Assembly (NCBI GenBank): GCA_017630975.1
Contig: JAGBUF010000184.1
Location: 1-8,769 of the forward strand
DNA length: 8,769 nt
Reading direction: 5' to 3'
DNA from: Paraprevotella sp.
Lineage (GTDB): Bacteria; Bacteroidota; Bacteroidia; Bacteroidales; Bacteroidaceae
Made by a program: the position numbers and the translations under genes. Shown here piece after piece: positions 1 to 7,214 of this stretch (positions within the stretch are counted from its first letter, which is position 1; the number at the start of each line of letters is the position of its first letter). The notes under the pieces were generated by a model that was not told the origin of the DNA, did no database searches, and was given only the letters and a program-made list of their open reading frames with translations.

Positions 1-743
1 GTGGAAAGGAAATTGTCATTACAGGAGTGAATATTGGCGATTTTGGTAAGACAACCGGCGAGAAATTCATTGATTTGATTAAAGAGTTAGACAAGGTTGA
101 GGGGATTGAACGTTATCGAATATCATCTATTGAACCGAATTTACTGACCGACGAAATTATTGAATTTTGTTCACAGTCAAGAGCGTTTATGCCTCATTTC
201 CATATTCCTTTGCAATGTGGAAGTGATGATGTCTTGAAATTGATGCGTAGAAAATATACGACAGCATTGTTTGCTGAGAAGGTGAATAAAATCAAAAAAC
301 TGATGCCCGATGCTTTTATCGGTGTAGACGTGATTGTTGGGACGAGAGGCGAAACAGAGGAGTATTTCAATGATGCAGAGCAGTTTATCCGTTCATTGGA
401 CATCAGTCAACTTCATGTATTCAGTTATTCGGAACGTCCGGGGACGAAGGCACTGCAAATACCGCATGTGGTTCAACCACAAGAGAAACATCGAAGAAGT
501 CAACGATTGTTAGAGATTTCTGATAAGAAGTTACAAGAGTTTTATCATCGTTTTATTGGAACAGAAGCATACGTACTATTGGAAAAATCCAAGAACAAAC
601 AGTTGATGAGCGGTTTTACAGAGAATTACATCAAAGTAGAAATTCCTGTATCAGAACACATGGATAATAAGATTGTACGTGTTAAATTGGGAGATTTTAA
701 TGAGGAGTGTTCTGCCTTGTGTGCCACATTGATGAATGAGTAG
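1..743 (+). CDS. mtaB: tRNA (N6-L-threonylcarbamoyladenosine(37)-C2)-methylthiotransferase MtaB, 3' part only
   Basis: This is the C-terminal ~246 residues of a MiaB/MtaB-type radical SAM methylthiotransferase. The family adds a methylthio group to t6A37 of ANN-decoding tRNAs in the cytoplasm. The reading frame is open from base 3, so the gene starts upstream. The GTG at 27 is only the valine of the conserved stretch ITGVNIGDFG and not a start. Other visible family marks are ISSIEPN, HIPLQCGSDDVLKLMRRKYT, the VIVGTRGETEEYF segment, and FSYSERPGTKA. The last ~65 residues look like the TRAM RNA-binding domain. The N-terminal UPF0004 domain and the CxxxCxxC cluster-binding motif lie outside the window, with roughly 200 residues missing by family length. 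MtaB is favoured over MiaB or RimO by the TGVNIG form and LKLMRRKYT, but this is a judgement by eye. The stop overlaps the following glycosyltransferase gene by 8 bp, so the two are probably co-transcribed. Confidence 0.88.
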   Translation, partial: GKEIVITGVNIGDFGKTTGEKFIDLIKELDKVEGIERYRISSIEPNLLTDEIIEFCSQSRAFMPHFHIPLQCGSDDVLKLMRRKYTTALFAEKVNKIKKLMPDAFIGVDVIVGTRGETEEYFNDAEQFIRSLDISQLHVFSYSERPGTKALQIPHVVQPQEKHRRSQRLLEISDKKLQEFYHRFIGTEAYVLLEKSKNKQLMSGFTENYIKVEIPVSEHMDNKIVRVKLGDFNEECSALCATLMNE

Positions 744-1764
744 AGTTATGGAAAGTAAGGTTGCGGTAGTTATATTGAATTGGAACGGAGAGAAAATGTT
801 GAGGCGTTTTCTTCCTGGTATTATAACACATACAAAAGGAAAGGTGTATGTCGCTGATAATCACTCAGACGATGATTCTTTGAAATTGCTTGCTGATGAG
901 TTCCCATCTGTTCCAACCATTGTCTTGGATAAGAACTATGGGTTCGCAGAGGGTTATAATAAAGCATTGTCACAGGTAGATGCGGATTATTATGTTCTTC
1001 TGAATTCAGATATAGAAGTGGAGGATGATTGGCTTACACCATTGGTAGACTATATGGATGCCCATCCCGAAATAGCAGCTTGTCAACCTAAAATCAGAAG
1101 TTTTCATAACAAGCAGTATTTTGAGTATGCAGGGGCAGCAGGCGGTTATATGGACAAATTGGGATATCCGTTTTGTCGTGGGCGTATATTTGATTCAGTT
1201 GAGAAAGATGAAGGTCAATACGATGCCATTCGCTCTGTATTTTGGGCGACAGGCGCAGCTATGATGGTGCGTCGTGACGTGTATTTCGCAGTGGGCGGAT
1301 TGGATGGTCGTTTCTTTGCACACATGGAAGAAATAGATTTATGCTGGCGTATGAGGAGTAGAGGTTATGGGATTGTTTGCGTTCCGGCCTCTAAGGTATA
1401 CCATGTGGGTGGTGGTACTTTGCCCAAAGAAAATCCGCATAAAACATTCCTTAATTTCCGTAACAATCTATATATGTTGTACAAGAACCTTCCTGAAACA
1501 GAGTTAAAATTGGTTCTTCGTCAACGCTATTGGTTGGATATCCTCGCTGCTTTTGTGTTCTTATTGAAAGGTGAGGTGCGTTCTTTCCGTGCGGTATTCG
1601 CTGCACATCGTGAATTTGACAGGACAAAGTCTGATTTTCTGCTTTCCCGCCAAGAGAATATGTTGCGTACAAATGGTAATGATATACCTGAAATATTAAA
1701 GGGTTCTATATTGTGGGCATATCACATCAAACGTAAAAAACACTATTCACAATTGCAGGAATAA
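736..1764 (+). CDS. Family 2 glycosyltransferase (rhamnosyltransferase-like, GT-A fold)
   Basis: The product is a 342-residue inverting GT2-type glycosyltransferase, probably cytoplasmic or membrane-associated. It would transfer a sugar from a nucleotide donor to a cell-surface polysaccharide or lipid-linked acceptor. Motifs in order: the N-terminal strand VAVVILNWNG (residues 9-18), the nucleotide-binding VADNHSDD (39-46), the metal-site LNSDIEVEDDW (89-99, with NSD in the DxD position), ATGAAMMVRRD (171-181), and the acceptor/catalytic region HMEEIDLCWRMRSRGY (196-211), followed by YHVGGGTL. The C-terminal ~110 residues include FLNFRNNLYMLYKN, common in WbbL-type enzymes. The donor and acceptor cannot be read from the sequence. 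The start at 736 lies inside mtaB; an ATG at 748 (giving MESKVAVV) would lie just past the mtaB stop and fits family N-termini equally well. No clear ribosome site decides between them. No polysaccharide cluster surrounds it, so it may be a housekeeping envelope gene. Confidence 0.88.
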   Translation: MSRVMESKVAVVILNWNGEKMLRRFLPGIITHTKGKVYVADNHSDDDSLKLLADEFPSVPTIVLDKNYGFAEGYNKALSQVDADYYVLLNSDIEVEDDWLTPLVDYMDAHPEIAACQPKIRSFHNKQYFEYAGAAGGYMDKLGYPFCRGRIFDSVEKDEGQYDAIRSVFWATGAAMMVRRDVYFAVGGLDGRFFAHMEEIDLCWRMRSRGYGIVCVPASKVYHVGGGTLPKENPHKTFLNFRNNLYMLYKNLPETELKLVLRQRYWLDILAAFVFLLKGEVRSFRAVFAAHREFDRTKSDFLLSRQENMLRTNGNDIPEILKGSILWAYHIKRKKHYSQLQE

Positions 1765-1778
1765 ACTTGTGATTTTAA

Positions 1779-1796
1779 CTTTTCTTTAAAGAAAAG
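1779..1796. repeat. 18-bp perfect palindrome in the gap before the lipoprotein gene
   Basis: CTTTTCTTTAAAGAAAAG reads the same on both strands. It sits 15 bp after the glycosyltransferase stop and just upstream of the candidate promoter of the next gene. As RNA it could form only a weak A-U stem, because some central bases must be left as a loop, and no T-tract follows on the + strand. It could be a protein-binding operator or chance in AT-rich DNA. Confidence 0.5.
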
Positions 1797-1819
1797 GTGG
1801 TATTTAAGCCGAAAAGTTG

Positions 1820-1827
1820 TATATTTG
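1820..1827 (+). promoter_or_regulatory. Candidate Bacteroides -7 promoter element for the lipoprotein-methyltransferase pair
   Basis: TATATTTG matches the Bacteroides -7 consensus TAnnTTTG exactly. It lies 26 bp before the TTG start of the lipoprotein gene. The -33 position (around 1796-1800, GGTGG) matches TTTG poorly, so this is a candidate only. The predicted transcript would begin around 1832-1834. Confidence 0.5.
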
Positions 1828-1853
1828 TATGTAATTTTAACAAAAAATAAGTA

Positions 1854-2861
1854 TTGAAACGATTTTTCTTCTTTTTCATTATTAGTGTCCTTTTACTGTC
1901 ATCCTGTAAATGGACGTCTGACTCATGGTTCAATGAACATGAGTCTAATACAGAAGAAAAGATTCATCGATACGATAGAATTGTTGATGAGTTTGTTTCA
2001 CTCAACAGTTATTCGGCATTGCAACGATTGAATTTGGAATATCCGAAACCCACCAGATTGTTGATTGAGGACGTGTTAGGAATAGGATTGGTGGATGATG
2101 CCCGGATAGAACAGCGTTTACGTGAATACTTTATGGATTCCACCATGCAAGTTCTGTTGGAGGATGTGCATAGAAAATATGCGGATATGAAGGCAGAGGA
2201 AAGGGAACTTTATGCTGTGTTTCATAAAATCCATGCAGTTGACTCTACTTTTTCAATACCTTTGATATACACTCAAATATCAGGTTTGAATCAAAGTATC
2301 GTCGTGGGGGATAGTCTGTTGGGAATCAGCCTGGATAAATATTTGGGTAAGGATTATCCTTTATACAAGAAATATTACTATGATTGGCAATACAATAAGA
2401 TGGACCGATCAAGGATAGTACCCGATGCGTTGTATTATTATATTTCTCATGAATATCCATTGCCACATGATAGGGTGCATACACTTTTGGACTATATGGT
2501 TGATTATGGGAAGATACATTGGGTTATAGCGCATTGTAGGGGAACGTCCATGACACGTGAAATGGGTTTTGATGAGAAACGTGTGGCATGGTACAGAAGT
2601 AATGAAGGTTATGTATGGCGGTGGTTGCTGTTGAACAACGCATTGATGTCTGCAGATAGGACGATGATAAAGAGATTTTTTCAACCGCGTCCCAATACCT
2701 TGTATTTAGGTTCTAATAGTCCGGACCAGATAGGTTTGTGGTTGGGCATGCAGATTGTAAGTCGTTATATGGAGAATCATCCCAATAAGACCATGAAGGA
2801 CTTGTTATTGACGACTGATTATAGAAAAATTTTGGAGGAATCCGGTTACTCACCTCGATAA
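1854..2861 (+). CDS. GldB-like lipoprotein (gliding-motility lipoprotein GldB family homologue)
   Basis: The product is a 335-residue predicted lipoprotein. The start is a TTG: it gives a textbook signal peptide, MKRFFFFFIISVLLLSSC, with lipobox LSSC and lipidated Cys18, whereas the next in-frame ATG is only at about residue 94. The body recalls GldB, a Bacteroidetes envelope lipoprotein first found in gliding flavobacteria. The segments that suggest this are IVVGDSLLGISLDKYLGKDY (149-168), RIVPDALYYY (187-196), the ENxxxVW-like SNEGYVWRWLL (249-259), SADRTMIKRFF (266-276), and the C-terminal PDQIGLWLGMQIVSRYMENH (290-309) followed by an LLLTTDYRKILEESGY end. These are remembered family features, not an alignment. 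No gliding or type IX secretion genes lie nearby, so the role here is unknown and probably not gliding. The stop overlaps the methyltransferase start by one base (TAATG), implying translational coupling. Confidence 0.75.
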   Translation: MKRFFFFFIISVLLLSSCKWTSDSWFNEHESNTEEKIHRYDRIVDEFVSLNSYSALQRLNLEYPKPTRLLIEDVLGIGLVDDARIEQRLREYFMDSTMQVLLEDVHRKYADMKAEERELYAVFHKIHAVDSTFSIPLIYTQISGLNQSIVVGDSLLGISLDKYLGKDYPLYKKYYYDWQYNKMDRSRIVPDALYYYISHEYPLPHDRVHTLLDYMVDYGKIHWVIAHCRGTSMTREMGFDEKRVAWYRSNEGYVWRWLLLNNALMSADRTMIKRFFQPRPNTLYLGSNSPDQIGLWLGMQIVSRYMENHPNKTMKDLLLTTDYRKILEESGYSPR

Positions 2862-3574
2862 TGAATATGGAAGCTGCTTTATATTTGATACCCGTAACAT
2901 TGGGAGATACCCCTTTGTCTAAAGTGTTGCCACAGGATAACTCTGACGTTATTCGTGGTATTAAATACTTTATCGTAGAAGATATACGTTCAGCCCGTCG
3001 GTTTTTGAAAAAGGTGGATAAGACAATCAATATTGATGAATTGACCTTTTATCCGATGGGAAAACATGCTTCTGCCAATGACTTTGCGTCGTATCTTCAA
3101 CCGCTTGAAAAGGGAGAACCGATGGGAGTGATTTCAGAGGCAGGATGTCCTGCCGTTGCAGACCCGGGCGCAGATGTAGTTGCTATTGCGCAACGCAAGG
3201 GATTGAGAGTGATTCCATTGGTGGGACCATCATCCATGATTCTTGCTGTGATGGCATCCGGCTTTAATGGTCAAAGTTTTGCATTCAACGGCTATCTGCC
3301 GATTGATGCATCCGACCGTGCTAAGAAGATAAAAATGCTTGAGCAGAGGGTGTATGCCGAACATCAGACGCAACTCTTTATAGAAACACCGTATCGCAAT
3401 GCCAAGTTGTTTGATGAACTGTTGCATATCTGTCGTCCACAGACCAAGCTATGCATTGCAGCAGGAATTACTTGTGAAGAGGAATATATCAGGACCTATA
3501 CGATTCAAGACTGGAAAAAGAAGAAGCTTCCTGATTTATCCAAGATTCCGGCTATATTTCTTATATATAAATAA
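2861..3574 (+). CDS. RsmI-like SAM-dependent methyltransferase (tetrapyrrole methylase fold), short form
   Basis: The product has 237 residues and the class III (tetrapyrrole/corrin methylase) methyltransferase fold related to RsmI, which 2'-O-methylates C1402 of 16S rRNA. Visible marks are the N-terminal strand LYLIPVTLGD (7-16), the cofactor loop ISEAGCPAVADPGADVV (91-107), IPLVGPSSMI (118-127), FNGYLP (142-147) and FIETPYRN (173-180). These align with the ISDAGTP..SDPG, PLPGP, GFLP and ESPHR blocks of RsmI. It differs from true RsmI at the first loop (PVTLGDTP in place of the usual ATPIGNL) and is about 50 residues shorter, lacking the usual C-terminal part. It may therefore act on another site or substrate. 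The gene is coupled to the lipoprotein gene upstream by TAATG; an ATG at 2867 is an alternative start. A strong hairpin follows the stop. Confidence 0.8.
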   Translation: MNMEAALYLIPVTLGDTPLSKVLPQDNSDVIRGIKYFIVEDIRSARRFLKKVDKTINIDELTFYPMGKHASANDFASYLQPLEKGEPMGVISEAGCPAVADPGADVVAIAQRKGLRVIPLVGPSSMILAVMASGFNGQSFAFNGYLPIDASDRAKKIKMLEQRVYAEHQTQLFIETPYRNAKLFDELLHICRPQTKLCIAAGITCEEEYIRTYTIQDWKKKKLPDLSKIPAIFLIYK

Positions 3575-3585
3575 GGGTAGAAAAG

Positions 3586-3628
3586 ATGAACGGTGTGACA
3601 CTCGGTATAGGGATGTCACACCGTTCAT
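3586..3628. terminator. Bidirectional intrinsic terminator between convergent genes
   Basis: A 15-bp perfect stem has arms at 3586-3600 and 3614-3628 and a 13-nt loop. It lies 11 bp after the methyltransferase stop and 19 bp before the dipeptidyl peptidase stop on the other strand. Read on the minus strand, the stem is followed by CTTTTCT, a good U-tract. Read on the plus strand, it is followed by the weaker TTATT. It most likely ends both converging transcripts and is better formed for the peptidase. Confidence 0.85.
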
Positions 3629-3647
3629 TTATTGGGGATATTCAAAA

Positions 3648-5858
3648 TTATTTCAGGCTTTCTTTGAAGAAATTTGTAATACTTGTAAACAAGTGGATAC
3701 GTGTGTTGCCTCCAAAGATATTGTGATTTCTGTTGTTGTAAGGCAACATCATGAATGGTTTGTTGGCCTGTACCAATGATTCTGCATATTCCATGGCATT
3801 GCGGAAATGTACGTTATCATCGGCTGTACCATGACAAATCAAAAGTTTTCCATGCAACTTGTCTGCTCTTGTCATGGGATTGTCATTGTAACCATCCTCA
3901 TTTTCCTTCGGTGTACGCATGAATCTTTCAGTATAGACTGTGTCATAGAAACGATAGTTGGTGGGAGCAGCTACGGCAACACCGGCAGCGAAAACGGGGC
4001 GACCTTCACTCATGCTCATCAGAGTGCAGAAACCTCCATAACTCCATCCCCAAATACCAATGCGACCGGCATCAACGTAGGATTGTTTACCTAAATACAA
4101 AGCCAACTCTACTTGATCCTTTGCCTCAAGTAAACCTAACCTAAGGTACGTACACTTCTCAAATTCGGCTCCTCTTCCTCCTGTGCCTCTACCGTCGATG
4201 CAGACAGAAATGAAACCCTCTTGTGCCAAGTATTGTTCATAGAGCGTTCCGCCCATATTACCTGCGCCCCAAGAGTCAATAACTTGTTGTGACCCCGGTC
4301 CGCTATATTGGAAGATGATGACCGGATATTTTTTTGTGGCATCAAAATCGGCAGGTTTTACCATATAACCATTGAGGACAATGCCTTCACCTGTCATGAA
4401 GGTAAAGAATTCACGTTGTCCGAGCTTCAATCCTTTCAGTTTATCACATAGCTCGCCGTTGTCCTCCATTACTTTCAATGTCTTTCCGTTATGGTCGCAC
4501 AAAGACGTGATATATGGTGTGTTGATGTTGGAGTACACATCCATGTAATATTTCATGTTCTTACTGAAGATGGCGCTATGTGAACCTTCCTGACGAGATG
4601 AAAGAACGGAAGTCTTCCCCTTACTGTCGGTGCAGTAGATATGAGTCTGCATAGGAGTATCTGTTTCGCAAGCAGAATAATAGAAGTTACCGCTGTTGGT
4701 GTCATATCCATAGAATGTCTTGACAACGGTAGTTCCGCTATTTACCTTCTTGACAACAGAACCATTGAAATCGTATAGATAGAGTTGGTTATATCCATTA
4801 CGCTCACTCATTAGCACAAAGCGGTTAGGATAAAAAGCCAAGCTATGAAATACATTCTCGTTGATGTATTTGTCTACGTTGTCACGCAGGATTTTTTTAC
4901 ATTCGGTAGAACGAGGATTGGCCATGTATACTTCCAAACAATCCTGATGTTTGTTCAAAGTGAAAACGGCTAATTTTTGTGGGTCGCTGGTGAAATGGAT
5001 ACGTGGGATGTAACCATCTTCTTCCAACGGAAGTTTCATGGTACGTGTGACACGAGCTTTGATGTCAAAAGTGTGTACGCTTACAGTAGAGTTGGTTGTT
5101 CCTGCCATCGGGTACTTGTACTCATATCTTCCGGGGTATTCTGCATATTGATTCTTTGCGGGGTGTGAACCTTTATACCAAGGAAAGGAGAATGTGGACA
5201 CCTGGCTTTCGTCGTATCTGATCCACGCAATCATGGTGTTGTCTGCATTGAAATCAAAAGAACAGTTGGTGCTGAATTCCTCTTCATTCACCCAATCGGG
5301 AATACCATTGATCACTTCGTTGAACTTTCCGTCTGTCGTAATTTGGCTTTCGCTGTTGTTGAATAGGAGTTTGACGAGGAAAAGGTTATTATCCCTGACG
5401 AATGCTACAAGATGACCGTCGGGAGAGAATTTCGGACATTGTTGAGCTCCATTGGTAGAAAGAGGAACTAATGTTCTGTTCGCGATATTATATAGATAAT
5501 ATACGGCAGTGAATGAACGACGGTAAATGGCTTTGGTCTCTGTTTGTATCAATATGTTCTTTTCGTCCGGTGACATGATATAGCCATCGATACCCTTCAG
5601 ACTGACATTGCGGGCTGTGGCAACATCGAATATAACCTCCAATTGTTTTCCGTTTTTGAACGAGTATTTGACAATCTGTTTTCGGTCTGCGCTGAGTTGA
5701 GAATAAGTTTCGCCGTCATTCAAGGGATTTACCCCTGAAATTCGTTTTGCACTATATGTGCCTTTGCATAAATCGGCAATAGTCAGTTCTTTACCATAAG
5801 AGTTCTGCAAGCTTATAAAGAAAGCGCATAAAAGTAAAATAATAGATGTTTTTCTCAT
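3648..5858 (-). CDS. Secreted dipeptidyl peptidase IV (S9B serine peptidase)
   Basis: The product is a 736-residue prolyl dipeptidase that removes X-Pro or X-Ala dipeptides from peptide N-termini. It has an N-terminal Sec signal peptide (charged MRK, a hydrophobic run to about residue 17, likely cleavage near SYG-KE, residue 22), so it acts in the periplasm or envelope. A beta-propeller domain fills roughly residues 90-450; within it, DWVNEEEF (188-195) carries the Glu pair that binds the substrate amino terminus in DPP-IV. The alpha/beta-hydrolase domain follows. It has oxyanion Tyr518 (FQYSGPGS), nucleophile Ser606 in GWSYGGF, Asp680 in HGTADDNVHF and His712 in NRNHNIFGGNTR. The 32-residue Asp-His spacing equals that of human DPP-IV. 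The residue after the catalytic His is Asn, where Gly is usual. The gene lies 97 bp downstream of the thiamine pyrophosphokinase gene on the same strand and has its own candidate promoter, so it is probably transcribed alone. Confidence 0.95.
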   Translation of the reverse strand: MRKTSIILLLCAFFISLQNSYGKELTIADLCKGTYSAKRISGVNPLNDGETYSQLSADRKQIVKYSFKNGKQLEVIFDVATARNVSLKGIDGYIMSPDEKNILIQTETKAIYRRSFTAVYYLYNIANRTLVPLSTNGAQQCPKFSPDGHLVAFVRDNNLFLVKLLFNNSESQITTDGKFNEVINGIPDWVNEEEFSTNCSFDFNADNTMIAWIRYDESQVSTFSFPWYKGSHPAKNQYAEYPGRYEYKYPMAGTTNSTVSVHTFDIKARVTRTMKLPLEEDGYIPRIHFTSDPQKLAVFTLNKHQDCLEVYMANPRSTECKKILRDNVDKYINENVFHSLAFYPNRFVLMSERNGYNQLYLYDFNGSVVKKVNSGTTVVKTFYGYDTNSGNFYYSACETDTPMQTHIYCTDSKGKTSVLSSRQEGSHSAIFSKNMKYYMDVYSNINTPYITSLCDHNGKTLKVMEDNGELCDKLKGLKLGQREFFTFMTGEGIVLNGYMVKPADFDATKKYPVIIFQYSGPGSQQVIDSWGAGNMGGTLYEQYLAQEGFISVCIDGRGTGGRGAEFEKCTYLRLGLLEAKDQVELALYLGKQSYVDAGRIGIWGWSYGGFCTLMSMSEGRPVFAAGVAVAAPTNYRFYDTVYTERFMRTPKENEDGYNDNPMTRADKLHGKLLICHGTADDNVHFRNAMEYAESLVQANKPFMMLPYNNRNHNIFGGNTRIHLFTSITNFFKESLK

Positions 5859-5884
5859 ATCTTATTGATGTTGATTCATAAATG

Positions 5885-5892
5885 CAAAGATA
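5885..5892 (-). promoter_or_regulatory. Candidate Bacteroides -7 promoter element for the dipeptidyl peptidase
   Basis: On the minus strand this reads TATCTTTG, an exact match to TAnnTTTG. It lies 26 bp before the ATG at 5858. A TTTG that could serve as the -33 element lies at 5917-5920 (minus strand), but the 24-bp gap is longer than the usual ~19-21, so the -33 assignment is uncertain. Confidence 0.5.
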
Positions 5893-5955
5893 CTCAAAGG
5901 TGAGATAAGTCGGAATCAAAAGTGTTTTTATTTTGTTGCCGATACCAACAAACCA

Positions 5956-6585
5956 TCACTTCTTTTCGTAGGTGGTAAAAACAATATAGTCTCCTTGTGC
6001 TTCAATGGTAAATGAAGACGTGGTTGCTTCGTTCAATGTTCCTTGCCACCAATTGTTGAAGTCGTAAATGGGGTATTGTAGTCCGACACTGTTCAAATGA
6101 GTCGCGGAAATATTGAAGATAGACACTTGTTGATGGGCAAAAGAACTAAATTGTTGTGTGTCATGACAAGGGGTGAATATCCCATAGTCCGTATAAGTGC
6201 GGATATTGACTCCCATCCGCATATAGTCCACCAACAAACTGATGTTCCCCAATGTGTGATCCTCGCGTTTGCCGGTGGCACCGATAATGGTAATATTCTT
6301 GAAGCCTTTTTCAATGAGAAAATTGACGGCTTTAGTTTGATCATTTGTTTCCTGACAGGGATTGTAATGGATGATTTCTTTGTGTTGTTGCTTGATGTCA
6401 TCAGCCAACGAGTCCCCATCTCCCACTATAGCATCCGGTACATATCCTTTTCGTATATATTCATTCGCGCCACCATCACAACATACAACGTATGTCGCTT
6501 CATTCAACACCTTTAATGCGAATGGCGAGGTGGGGAAGTCGCCATTGCCGATGATGACGGCTTGATGTTCAGTTTCCATTTTCAT
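5956..6585 (-). CDS. Thiamine pyrophosphokinase
   Basis: The product is a 209-residue cytoplasmic enzyme that converts thiamine plus ATP into thiamine diphosphate. The family blocks are clear: IIGNGDFP (11-18), VCCDGGANEYI (34-44), PDAIVGDGDS (50-59, acidic metal/ATP site), ETNDQTKAV (79-87), and IIGATGKREDHTLGNISLL (100-118, thiamine and catalytic region). A C-terminal beta domain ends in the thiamine-binding GTLNEATTSSFTI (182-194). The length is normal for bacterial and Bacteroidetes enzymes. The start at 6585 overlaps the end of the PnuC-family gene by 17 bp; an ATG two codons later (6579) is an alternative and also overlaps. The overlap implies co-transcription and coupled translation. 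Making thiamine diphosphate inside the cell would trap thiamine that enters by facilitated diffusion through the neighbouring transporter. Confidence 0.95.
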   Translation of the reverse strand: MKMETEHQAVIIGNGDFPTSPFALKVLNEATYVVCCDGGANEYIRKGYVPDAIVGDGDSLADDIKQQHKEIIHYNPCQETNDQTKAVNFLIEKGFKNITIIGATGKREDHTLGNISLLVDYMRMGVNIRTYTDYGIFTPCHDTQQFSSFAHQQVSIFNISATHLNSVGLQYPIYDFNNWWQGTLNEATTSSFTIEAQGDYIVFTTYEKK

Positions 6586-7192
6586 TGATAGATGTTTTTG
6601 AATGTGGGTTCATGATGGATAACCAATTCTTGTAGCCTGCGAATGCAATGACTGTATATAGCGCATACAGGGCAGATGTGAAATATAAATCTTTATATAG
6701 GTACAATCCGATGCATACAGCATCTACCACAATCCAAACCAACCATTGTTCTACATATTTTTTTGCCAGCATCCACATACCTATAATGCTCAATGCCGTA
6801 GTGAAGGAGTTGGGCCATGGCACATCGCTGTCGGTATAAATAATGAGGATGGTTGCAATCAAAAAAAATAAACCTAAGAAGACAAAGCCTACAGCCGGTA
6901 AGGCTCTCCATGGGAAATGGGTAATAGGTAACACCTCTTCGGAGGGAATATCAGGGTTTTTGTTCTTGCTTTTCTCTGTTCCCCATTTCCATGTCGTCCA
7001 TCCGTATATGGCGGCTACTAAATAATAAATATTAATTCCAAAATCAGCATACAGTCCCGCCTGATAATAGACGTAGATATATATAGCCGGCATGATAATA
7101 CTTGCTATCCATAAATAAATGCTTGCCTTATATTCCAAATAAATATAGAGCAATCCGACAAGTGTTCCGATAATTTCTATGGCGATGTCCAT
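6569..7192 (-). CDS. pnuT: PnuC/PnuT-family vitamin transporter, probably for thiamine
   Basis: The product is a 207-residue inner-membrane protein with about seven hydrophobic segments (near residues 3-20, 24-43, 51-69, 98-118, 127-146, 148-166 and 170-187). PnuC-family features are the aromatic YGWTTWKWG (63-71), the WMLAKKYVEQWLVWIVVDAV block (140-159) and the GYKNWL end (186-191). PnuC proteins carry nicotinamide riboside by facilitated diffusion, and the kinase step traps the product. Relatives named PnuT carry thiamine and are encoded beside thiamine pyrophosphokinase in Bacteroidetes. The overlapping pyrophosphokinase gene is the reason for choosing thiamine here; automatic annotation would probably say nicotinamide riboside transporter. 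No TonB-dependent receptor gene lies directly upstream, where one is often found. The first gene of this operon, it has a candidate promoter only about 17 bases from the start codon by prediction. Confidence 0.85.
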   Translation of the reverse strand: MDIAIEIIGTLVGLLYIYLEYKASIYLWIASIIMPAIYIYVYYQAGLYADFGINIYYLVAAIYGWTTWKWGTEKSKNKNPDIPSEEVLPITHFPWRALPAVGFVFLGLFFLIATILIIYTDSDVPWPNSFTTALSIIGMWMLAKKYVEQWLVWIVVDAVCIGLYLYKDLYFTSALYALYTVIAFAGYKNWLSIMNPHSKTSINENGN

Positions 7193-7214
7193 TAGCTATA
7201 GATTTAAATCTACG

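Noticed and set aside
27..743. A complete 238-residue gene starting with GTG at 27
   Set aside because: The frame is open back to base 3 and the upstream residues (GKEIVITG) continue a conserved MtaB motif, so the GTG is an internal valine codon of a gene that starts before the window.
3399..3779. A 126-residue + strand open frame across the end of the methyltransferase and peptidase genes
   Set aside because: It runs through two well-supported genes in other frames and through the terminator hairpin, and its translation has no recognisable family features.
5932..5952. Hairpin TTTGTTG/CAACAAA after the pyrophosphokinase stop, considered as its terminator
   Set aside because: The stem is only 7 bp and A/T-rich, and on the minus strand it is followed by an A-rich run and not a T-tract.
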